Translations under genes and position numbers: made by a program
Shown: positions 1 through 4,740 of the stretch, in pieces
Position numbering within the stretch: the stretch's first letter is position 1
Layout of the letters: each line of letters begins with the position of its first letter
The notes under the pieces: generated by a model
The model's database searches: none
Seen by the model: the letters and a program-made list of their open reading frames with translations, nothing else
What the model was told of the DNA's origin: nothing
From: Anaerolineaceae bacterium
GTDB lineage: Bacteria; Planctomycetota; Phycisphaerae; FEN-1346; JAACEH01
Reading direction: 5' to 3'
Length of the DNA stretch: 6,777 nucleotides
NCBI GenBank assembly: GCA_011682595.1
Contig: JAACEH010000096.1
Location: forward strand, 1-6,777

Positions 1-22
1 GGGGGGCAGGCCAGGGGGGACG

Positions 23-44
23 GCGAACAAAAGACCTTGTTCGC
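23..44. repeat. 8-bp inverted repeat (hairpin) upstream of the Cys-rich ORF
   Basis: GCGAACAA (23-30) and TTGTTCGC (37-44) are perfect reverse complements separated by the 6-nt AAGACC. The right arm ends 4 nt before the GGGAGG ribosome-binding site at 49-54. No T-run follows, so a simple intrinsic terminator is unlikely. It could be an operator or a 5'-leader hairpin of the operon that starts at 60. The repeat is directly visible; its role is unknown. Confidence 0.65.
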
Positions 45-59
45 AGTTGGGAGGCCAGG

Positions 60-296
60 GTGAAAGGGAGCGGCTCAGGTTCCTTCTGGCAGGACAAGAC
101 GCCTTGTTGGAAACTTCGCTGTTGCGTTCCTGAGGGGCAACATCAATGCCCCGCCTACCGCGACCCGTCGCGACCATGTTGGGAGCACGAAGACACCCTG
201 TGCAAGAAGTTGGGCATCGATACGTGTTTCACGTGCGAAGTCTTTCTCCACTACGGGCCGGCACAAGAAATTGTGGATGACGGCCAGGCAACCTGA
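60..296 (+). CDS. Small cysteine-rich protein (CW / CPAY / CxxC pattern), function unknown
   Basis: This is a 78-residue protein with eight cysteines (16, 21, 22, 30, 40, 48, 56, 59). They are arranged as CW, then CPAY at 30-33, CWE at 40-42, TLC at 46-48 and CFTC at 56-59, followed by a short V-F-x-x-Y stretch. This spacing resembles the small two-CW-type cysteine-rich proteins of anaerobic bacteria, which may bind a metal or an Fe-S centre; no function is assigned. There is no signal peptide, so a cytoplasmic location is inferred. The GTG start at 60 is chosen because GGGAGG (49-54) lies 5 nt upstream. The frame is open back to base 3, so a longer N-terminus running off the left edge cannot be excluded. 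The stop lies 2 nt before the ATG at 299, so it is probably co-transcribed and translationally coupled with the 12-haem cytochrome. Confidence 0.7.
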   Translation: MKGSGSGSFWQDKTPCWKLRCCVPEGQHQCPAYRDPSRPCWEHEDTLCKKLGIDTCFTCEVFLHYGPAQEIVDDGQAT

Positions 297-298
297 GA

Positions 299-1828
299 AT
301 GCCTGGGCTGAGCGGGAGACACAGTGACTTGGAAGAAAAGACCAAAGTGAAAAGCCAGGGCTGTGAAAGACCCCGCGGCCTGATCGCCAGAATCCTTGCC
401 GCAATCGGCATATGCCGCCGGAAGGGCCTGGGCATGGTGCTCACTCGCCGATTCCTGGTCATCCCGGTGGGGGTGATCGTCTGCGTCGTTCTGTTCAGCG
501 GCGGGTTCGTCGTTTACAGCAGCACCCCGCAGTTCTGCGACTCATGTCATATCATGGCCCCCTACGTGGCCAGTTGGAAAGAGTCGAGCCACAAGGATGT
601 GGCCTGCGTCAAGTGCCACATCTCGCCCGGCTGGAGGAGCGTCGTGCGGGCCAAGTTTATTGCCTCCAAACAGTTGGTCGACACCCTGGCCGATGTGCCG
701 GTCCACTCGCTCACGGCGGAAATCGACGATGCCGCATGCCTCCGTGGTGGATGTCATGAAACGCGGCTGATCGAGAGCCGCGTGTTGTTCAAGGGAAAGT
801 ACAAGTTCGACCATGCCAAGCACCTGAAAACACTGCGCCGCGGCAAACAACTCCGCTGCACGTCCTGCCATTCGCAGATGGTCCAGGGCTCGCATATGAC
901 GGTCACCGAGAGCGTCTGTTTCACCTGTCACTTCAAGGGGCGGATACACGAGCGCATAGTTGATCCGATCGCCGGCTGCACGTCCTGCCATGATGCCCCC
1001 ACTGAAGCGATCAAGGTGGCTGAGGACCAGACCTTCAAACACCAGACCTATCTGGATCGCGGCGTCGCTTGCTGGAAATGCCATTTCGATTCGGTGCAAG
1101 GCACCGGCGATGTTCCGAAGCAGGCTTGCCAGGTATGTCACTCCGAGCCCGAGAAACTGGACAAGATCAAGGACTCCAAGTTCGTGCACGACTGGCACGT
1201 CACCAAGCGCAAGGTGGAATGCTTCCAGTGTCACAGTGAGATTCGCCACGGCCTGCACCTCAAACCGGCCGAACCAGCCGACGCTTGCGCGACGTGCCAT
1301 TCGGGCGGCCACGACCTGCAGGCCAACATGTTTGCCGGTCGCGGCGGCAAAGGCGTTCCCGACATGCCCAGCCAGATGTACCTGGCCAACGTCGACTGCG
1401 TGGCCTGCCATGAGGTGCCGTTCCTGGGTGGCAAACAGCACCTCGACAACATGACCACCTTTGAGGCCACGGCCCAGGCTTGTGTGGAGTGTCACGGCGG
1501 CGCCTACAAGCGAATGCTCCCCCAATGGCGGGAAATTATTACCGAGGCCCTGGCGGAGGCCAAGGCCGAACTGGCCAAAGCCGAGGCGGCCTACCGGGCT
1601 CAGCCTGGCGGCCATCCGCAGAAGGCCAAGGCCGGAGCCTTGCTCGAAGTGGCCCGCTATAACTGCGAATTTGTCGAGAAAGGGCACGGCGTACATAACC
1701 TCGAGTATGCCACGGAGTTGCTGGACAAGGCGTCGACCAACGCCCGGGAAGTGATCCGCCTGTTGCCCAAGCCGTCGGTCAAGCCTGCCGAGAGGAACTC
1801 GCCGGGCGCCGAGGACCGCAACCAGTGA
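299..1828 (+). CDS. Membrane-anchored 12-haem cytochrome c with NapC/NirT/NrfH-like N-terminus
   Basis: This 509-residue protein probably oxidises membrane quinol and moves electrons into the periplasm. One membrane segment (about 53-73) is followed by CDSCHIM at 80-86, then a W-x-x-S-x-H stretch and CVKCH at 103. That is the NapC/NrfH arrangement, in which the Met after the first haem can be an axial ligand. Further haem motifs start at 187, 207, 227, 258, 277, 308, 330, 367 and 395, giving eleven CXXCH. Residues 147-153 read CLRGGCH, a CX4CH site. Residues 400-509 lack haem sites, are rich in Ala/Lys/Glu helix and contain GVHNLEYA at 464-471, a motif seen at the end of nitrite-reductase-like multihaem proteins. 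NrfH and NapC themselves have only four haems, so this is a fusion or expansion. The start is uncertain: GTG 347 and ATG 434 (GGAAGGG 7 nt upstream) would give shorter, more NrfH-like N-termini. Confidence 0.92.
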   Translation: MPGLSGRHSDLEEKTKVKSQGCERPRGLIARILAAIGICRRKGLGMVLTRRFLVIPVGVIVCVVLFSGGFVVYSSTPQFCDSCHIMAPYVASWKESSHKDVACVKCHISPGWRSVVRAKFIASKQLVDTLADVPVHSLTAEIDDAACLRGGCHETRLIESRVLFKGKYKFDHAKHLKTLRRGKQLRCTSCHSQMVQGSHMTVTESVCFTCHFKGRIHERIVDPIAGCTSCHDAPTEAIKVAEDQTFKHQTYLDRGVACWKCHFDSVQGTGDVPKQACQVCHSEPEKLDKIKDSKFVHDWHVTKRKVECFQCHSEIRHGLHLKPAEPADACATCHSGGHDLQANMFAGRGGKGVPDMPSQMYLANVDCVACHEVPFLGGKQHLDNMTTFEATAQACVECHGGAYKRMLPQWREIITEALAEAKAELAKAEAAYRAQPGGHPQKAKAGALLEVARYNCEFVEKGHGVHNLEYATELLDKASTNAREVIRLLPKPSVKPAERNSPGAEDRNQ

Positions 1829-1893
1829 ATAAGGGGGTTGTTCCCCAGTCAAAGACTGTGCGTGTGACCTGATTTTTTCCTTAAACTCCAAGT

Positions 1894-1899
1894 GGGAGG
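1894..1899 (+). promoter_or_regulatory. Ribosome-binding site of the c554-like cytochrome
   Basis: GGGAGG lies 9 nt before the ATG at 1909 and fixes that start. The 80-nt gap between the two cytochrome genes shows no clear promoter or strong terminator, which suits one transcript from 60 to 2388. Confidence 0.75.
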
Positions 1900-1908
1900 C
1901 GAGAACCA

Positions 1909-2388
1909 ATGTTCAAGAGCGGAACTTTAGTGAAAACTGCCGTCGCTGTCCTGGTCGCGGTGGGTGGCATCGCATTGATTGCCTTTGCAGGTGGGACGCC
2001 GGACGGCGCCACTTACATTGGATCGAAGAAGTGCAAGCTCTGCCATTTCAAAGAGTACAAGACATGGACCAAGACCAAACACGCCAAGAATTTCGATGTC
2101 CTGCTCGAGTCGGAGCAGAAGAACCCCGACTGTCTGAAGTGCCACACCACCGGCTATGGCAAACCGGGCGGGTTCGTCAGTCTCGAGAAGACGCCTCAAA
2201 TGAAAAACACGGGCTGCGAATCGTGCCACGGGCCGGGCAGCGCCCACGCGGAAGTTGCCAAGAACGCTCCGGAATCGGGCCAGTGGGATAAGAAGATCAA
2301 CAAGGTGCCGCAGAACGCCTGCATAGCCTGTCACAACCCGCACGTCAACCAGAAGGAGCGGGCCGCGAAACTGCGCAAAGGTAGCTAA
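1909..2388 (+). CDS. Secreted tetrahaem cytochrome c, cytochrome c554-like
   Basis: This is a 159-residue periplasmic electron carrier. Residues 1-28 form a signal peptide with Lys at the front, a long hydrophobic core and an A-F-A-G cleavage region. Four haem sites follow: CKLCH (42), CLKCH (75), CESCH (103) and CIACH (138). The Y-I-G-S-x-x-C-x-x-C-H opening, the later W..T.H, the C-x-x-C-H-T-T-G-Y-G stretch and the C-E-S-C-H-G-P-G-S-A-H stretch are typical of the cytochrome c554 family. In that family the Nitrosomonas member accepts electrons from hydroxylamine oxidoreductase. No hydroxylamine oxidoreductase is present here, so the partner is more likely the 12-haem cytochrome encoded 80 nt upstream (inference). 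The basic, Lys-rich tail ends without further domains. A long stem-loop starts 37 nt after the stop and probably closes this operon. Confidence 0.92.
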   Translation: MFKSGTLVKTAVAVLVAVGGIALIAFAGGTPDGATYIGSKKCKLCHFKEYKTWTKTKHAKNFDVLLESEQKNPDCLKCHTTGYGKPGGFVSLEKTPQMKNTGCESCHGPGSAHAEVAKNAPESGQWDKKINKVPQNACIACHNPHVNQKERAAKLRKGS

Positions 2389-2424
2389 GCGGGCCATCGT
2401 CGCCGGTTGTCCGACTGACTGACC

Positions 2425-2478
2425 AGCTAAGGCCAAGTGTAAAAGAGACTATGAATGTCTCAGCGCTTGGCCTTAGCT
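2425..2478 (+). terminator. Long stem-loop after the c554-like gene, probable transcription terminator
   Basis: AGCTAAGGCCAAG (2425-2437) and CTTGGCCTTAGCT (2466-2478) are a perfect 13-bp inverted repeat. Inside the 28-nt interval GAGAC (2445-2449) and GTCTC (2457-2461) pair again, and wobble pairs can extend the outer stem, giving a rod of about 20 pairs. The right arm is followed by an A/T-rich stretch (2479-2492) with many T but no clean T-run. The repeat is certain; terminator function is inferred from its position 37 nt after the stop codon. A transcript-stabilising hairpin is the alternative. Confidence 0.6.
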
Positions 2479-2500
2479 ATTATCTATTATTGCCGCCGGT

Positions 2501-2516
2501 GCCAGCCATGGCTGGC
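2501..2516. promoter_or_regulatory. Perfect 16-bp palindrome, candidate activator (enhancer) site
   Basis: GCCAGCCATGGCTGGC reads identically on both strands. Its centre lies about 200 bp upstream of the predicted start point of the sigma-54 promoter at 2682-2698. Activators of sigma-54 bind dyad sites at about this distance. The palindrome is seen directly; activator binding is inferred. Confidence 0.5.
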
Positions 2517-2681
2517 CAAGGCATCACTGCGACCAGTTGGGAATCCCCCTTTCTCAGAACTGCCAATATCAAAACGGGAGCCTCTCAGGAATGAGACATC
2601 ATGGTTGATGTCCTCATCGGCCTGGACTCGCAATCAGCGTTGCAGAGTTGGGCCACGGCCTACACGTGTCCAGATGCAGAT

Positions 2682-2698
2682 TTGGCACAAAAATTGCT
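2682..2698 (+). promoter_or_regulatory. Sigma-54 (RpoN) -24/-12 promoter
   Basis: The sequence TTGGCACAAAAATTGCT matches the sigma-54 consensus (TTGGCAC, N5, TTGCT), with GG at 2684-2685 and GC at 2696-2697 separated by exactly 10 nt. The transcription start would fall near 2709, about 168 nt before the chosen ATG of the next cytochrome. Inverted 7-mers ATGCAGA (2674-2680) and TCTGCAT (2706-2712) frame it. This implies activator-dependent, ATP-driven expression of the downstream cytochrome and NHL genes. Confidence 0.8.
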
Positions 2699-2753
2699 TC
2701 ACATTTCTGCATAGTGGTTGGGCGGGGCTGCGTTGGTGATGCCGATGCTCCGG

Positions 2754-2783
2754 CGGCTTCAGCTCGGCCGACCTTCGAAGCCG
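2754..2783 (+). repeat. 7-bp inverted repeat in the predicted 5' leader
   Basis: CGGCTTC (2754-2760) pairs with GAAGCCG (2777-2783) around a 16-nt interval that itself contains the palindrome TCGGCCGA (2764-2771). It lies between the predicted sigma-54 start and the coding region. No known riboswitch class was recognised, and in G+C-rich DNA a 7-bp stem can arise by chance. Confidence 0.35.
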
Positions 2784-2863
2784 GCTCACAACCTGATGAG
2801 TCACGTGCAAAGAAACACTGTCCGCATTTGTGATGTCGAACATGGGGCGTTAGGTGAGATGTT

Positions 2864-2869
2864 AAGGAA
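2864..2869 (+). promoter_or_regulatory. Ribosome-binding site deciding the start of the second tetrahaem cytochrome
   Basis: AAGGAA lies 7 nt upstream of the ATG at 2877, with a further AGGAA directly against the start. This supports ATG 2877 over the in-frame ATGs at 2859 and 2718; the last would add a non-signal-like N-terminus ahead of the hydrophobic segment. Confidence 0.6.
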
Positions 2870-2876
2870 ACAGGAA

Positions 2877-3449
2877 ATGAGGAGATGGAGAGGGAGGGGG
2901 GTATGCGTAGCTGCATTGGCGTCAATTCTGGTCCTGAGCACTTCGCCGGCATATCCTGGCGTATCCGGTACCGCTCATGATTTCAGTGGCGCGGGCTGGA
3001 GCCAAGGGAGGCTCTGCCAGCCGTGTCATACCCCGCACAACAGCAATATCAGCGCGGGGTTCTTGTGGAATCACGAATTGACAACTCAAGAATTCACGCT
3101 GTCCGACGGTTCTACGGTAGCGGGGGAAGAACTGGACATGGCGTCCAGGCTGTGTCTGAGTTGCCATGACGGTCAGACCGCGGTGGACAGTTACGGGGGC
3201 AATCAGGGCTACGAGATGATAACCGGCAGTGCGAATATCGGAACCGACCTGCGGAATGATCATCCCATCGGGGTGGACTATCCGACCGACAATAACCGCT
3301 ACAAGCCTACCCCCAACCTGCCTCTGTTTGGAGTCGGCGGGACGGTGGAATGCTCAACCTGTCATGATCCACACGAGAACGCGAACGGATCGTTTCTGCG
3401 GCTGTCCAACTCCGGCAGCGCGATGTGCCTTGAATGCCATGACTACTAG
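2877..3449 (+). CDS. Small secreted tetrahaem cytochrome c, doubled-CXXCH type
   Basis: This is a 190-residue periplasmic or extracytoplasmic electron carrier. Residues 1-27 make a signal peptide (M-R-R-W-R-G-R-G, hydrophobic 9-20, cleavage near S-P-A-Y-P-G). Haem sites are CQPCH (47-51), CLSCH (93-97), CSTCH (159-163) and CLECH (184-188). The last ends only two residues before the stop, which is usual for this compact family. The C-x-x-C-H-T-P-H-N stretch, the D-H-P-I-G-V-D-Y stretch and the C-S-T-C-H-D-P-H-E-N stretch are hallmarks of doubled-CXXCH cytochromes from metal- and sulfate-reducing anaerobes. It lies 168 nt downstream of the predicted sigma-54 start, so it heads the second transcript; the NHL lipoprotein follows after 116 nt with no obvious terminator between them. 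An alternative ATG at 2859 would add six residues. Confidence 0.9.
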   Translation: MRRWRGRGVCVAALASILVLSTSPAYPGVSGTAHDFSGAGWSQGRLCQPCHTPHNSNISAGFLWNHELTTQEFTLSDGSTVAGEELDMASRLCLSCHDGQTAVDSYGGNQGYEMITGSANIGTDLRNDHPIGVDYPTDNNRYKPTPNLPLFGVGGTVECSTCHDPHENANGSFLRLSNSGSAMCLECHDY

Positions 3450-3555
3450 GGGCGCCAAGGGAACTGCGTTGGGCTCTTGGGTGGGAATCTGCTGGTCAGG
3501 AAACATCACCAGGGTGAGCAATCGCACGCCGCGGCGGTTCTGTTATGACGATGTC

Positions 3556-3561
3556 GAGGTG
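3556..3561 (+). promoter_or_regulatory. Ribosome-binding site deciding the start of the NHL lipoprotein
   Basis: GAGGTG lies 4 nt before the ATG at 3566. The in-frame ATGs at 3545 and 3551 lack such a site and would put charged residues and a Cys ahead of a normal lipoprotein signal. The 3450-3555 gap otherwise shows only short GC-rich dyads. Confidence 0.6.
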
Positions 3562-3565
3562 CCCT

Positions 3566-4738
3566 ATGACCAATAACGGCAGCGCACTTGTCCGCGCCGC
3601 TTCCGTCCTGGCGATTTGTCTGGCCATGGCGGCGGCCCTTCCTGGCTGCGCCGGCAAGACTTCGTCCAGGGAAATCAATGAAATCAATTACGTATTCTAC
3701 CCTTCCCCTCCCGATGCGCCACGGATGCAATTCTTGTGTCGTCTGAGCGGATCGAAGGATTTTGCCCGGCGGCGAGGCGGATTTGCCGACTTTGTGACCG
3801 GCAAGCGTGACGAGGCTGATACCGCCATAGCCAAACCATTCGGGATTGCTGTAAGAGGGGGCACGATCTACGTTGCTGACTCACAGGGCAAGTGCATCGC
3901 GATGATGGATTTTTCGCGGCAGCGTTTCGCCACATTTGGCAACAAGGGCAAGGGCTTGCTTGGCAAGCCAATCAACATCCGCCTGGATGCGTCAGGCCGA
4001 TTATACGTGACTGACATGGCCCGGGGGCAAGTCGTTGTGTTCGATTCCGACGGCAAGTACGTCGCCGAATATGGAGGCGATGATAAGCTCAGCCCGGCTG
4101 ACGTTATTGTGTCGGGCGACGAGATGTATGTGCTCGACATCGCTTTCCATGGCATTAAGGTGTTTGATCTTCAGACAGGCCGGCTAAAACGATCTTTCGG
4201 CGGCCGGGGCAAAGGATTTGGAGAGTTCAACTATCCGACGAACATGGTGATGGACGGTGAGGGGAACTTCTACGTCTGCGATTCGATGAATTTTCGCGTA
4301 CAGAAAATCGACCCCAACGGCAAGCTGTTACTCTTGTTTGGAGAAGCGGGACGAACGGCGGGACGCTTCGCTCGCCCCAAGGGCATAGCTGTGGACCGCG
4401 AGGGCATCATCTACGTGGTGGACTCGATGTTCGCAGCGGTCCAACTCTTCAACCAGGAGGGACAGCCGCTCATGTTCTTCGGCGGAGCGGGCAGCGGACA
4501 GGGGCAACTGCAATTGCCTGCCCAGGTGACGATCAGCTACGACATCCCGGAAAAGTTCAGGAAGCTTGTTGCCCCCGATTTTGAGGCCAAGTACCTGGTC
4601 TTCGTGACCAGTCAACTTGGGCCGAATAAGGTGAACGTTTACGCCTTCGGCCAGAGCAGAAAGCCCGCCGGCACACAAGATCCCGCCACGGATCACAAGG
4701 GAAAGTCGACCAAACAGATCGCGCCTCAAAACTCTTGA
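3566..4738 (+). CDS. NHL-repeat (six-bladed beta-propeller) lipoprotein
   Basis: This is a 390-residue exported propeller with no haem site. A lipoprotein signal ends in the lipobox L-P-G-C with Cys28 as the lipidated residue, so the protein is membrane-tethered outside the cytoplasm. Residues about 42-66 (V-F-Y-P-S-P-P-D-A-P-R-M-Q-F) form the Pro-rich entry seen in NHL proteins encoded near multihaem cytochromes. Repeats then run from about 88 to 335. Each has a hydrophobic strand such as P-x-x-I-A-V, a G-x-I-Y-V-x-D-S strand, a V-x-x-F strand and a F-G-x-x-G turn; five are clear and a sixth is weaker near the C-terminus. The tail (about 365-390) is Lys/Gln-rich and probably disordered. NHL propellers bind proteins or ligands; here a docking or assembly role for the cytochromes is inferred from context. 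Its last 13 bp overlap the convergent flavoprotein gene. Confidence 0.9.
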   Translation: MTNNGSALVRAASVLAICLAMAAALPGCAGKTSSREINEINYVFYPSPPDAPRMQFLCRLSGSKDFARRRGGFADFVTGKRDEADTAIAKPFGIAVRGGTIYVADSQGKCIAMMDFSRQRFATFGNKGKGLLGKPINIRLDASGRLYVTDMARGQVVVFDSDGKYVAEYGGDDKLSPADVIVSGDEMYVLDIAFHGIKVFDLQTGRLKRSFGGRGKGFGEFNYPTNMVMDGEGNFYVCDSMNFRVQKIDPNGKLLLLFGEAGRTAGRFARPKGIAVDREGIIYVVDSMFAAVQLFNQEGQPLMFFGGAGSGQGQLQLPAQVTISYDIPEKFRKLVAPDFEAKYLVFVTSQLGPNKVNVYAFGQSRKPAGTQDPATDHKGKSTKQIAPQNS

Positions 4739-4740
4739 GG
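4724..4740. terminator. Inverted repeat carrying the stop codons of two convergent genes
   Basis: CCTCAA (4724-4729) and TTGAGG (4735-4740) are perfect 6-bp arms around a 5-nt loop. The minus-strand stop (TCA on the plus strand, 4726-4728) lies in the left arm and the plus-strand stop TGA (4736-4738) in the right arm. The transcripts therefore converge and overlap here. No T-run follows on either strand, so intrinsic termination is uncertain; the hairpin could act as a weak bidirectional terminator. Confidence 0.5.

Larger units (their letters stand above)
2389..2876. other. Gene-free intergenic region with regulatory structure
   Basis: About 490 bp separate the c554-like gene from the next cytochrome. 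Open frames crossing it (for example 2455-2739) have no recognisable domain, no good ribosome-binding site and run through the palindromes. It holds, in order, the stem-loop 2425-2478, the palindrome 2501-2516, a sigma-54-type promoter 2682-2698 framed by a 7-bp inverted repeat, and a G+C-rich leader of about 170 nt with a possible hairpin at 2754-2783. Together these suggest the end of one transcript and the regulated start of another. Confidence 0.75.

Noticed and set aside
1834..1846. GGGG/CCCC mini-hairpin after the 12-haem cytochrome stop.
   Set aside because: The stem has only 4 bp and no T-run follows, so a terminator between the first two cytochromes is not supported.
542..1909. 455-codon open frame on the minus strand opposite the 12-haem cytochrome.
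   Set aside because: It is a shadow of a strongly supported gene; its translation lacks any known domain, and G+C-rich coding DNA often leaves the opposite strand open.
2455..2739. 94-residue open frame in the gap between the two tetrahaem cytochrome genes.
   Set aside because: It has no recognisable domain or ribosome-binding site, its composition is unlike the neighbours, and it runs through a stem-loop, a palindrome and the sigma-54 promoter.
2786..2833. Hammerhead-ribozyme-like core: CTGATGAG at 2793-2800, GAAAC at 2812-2816 and GTC at 2820-2822, with TCACAA/TTGTGA outside.
   Set aside because: The segment between the first two core parts does not form a proper stem II, stem III would be 2-3 bp with no room for a loop, and the bases next to the core (C2792 and C2823) do not pair. 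The resemblance is probably chance.
2718..2876. N-terminal extension of the second tetrahaem cytochrome from ATG 2718.
   Set aside because: It would bury the signal peptide behind more than 50 residues, while ATG 2877 has a ribosome-binding site and gives a normal signal peptide.
3492..3512. CTGGT/ACCAG dyad upstream of the NHL gene.
   Set aside because: The arms are 5 bp with an 11-nt spacer; this is expected by chance, and no promoter elements are attached.
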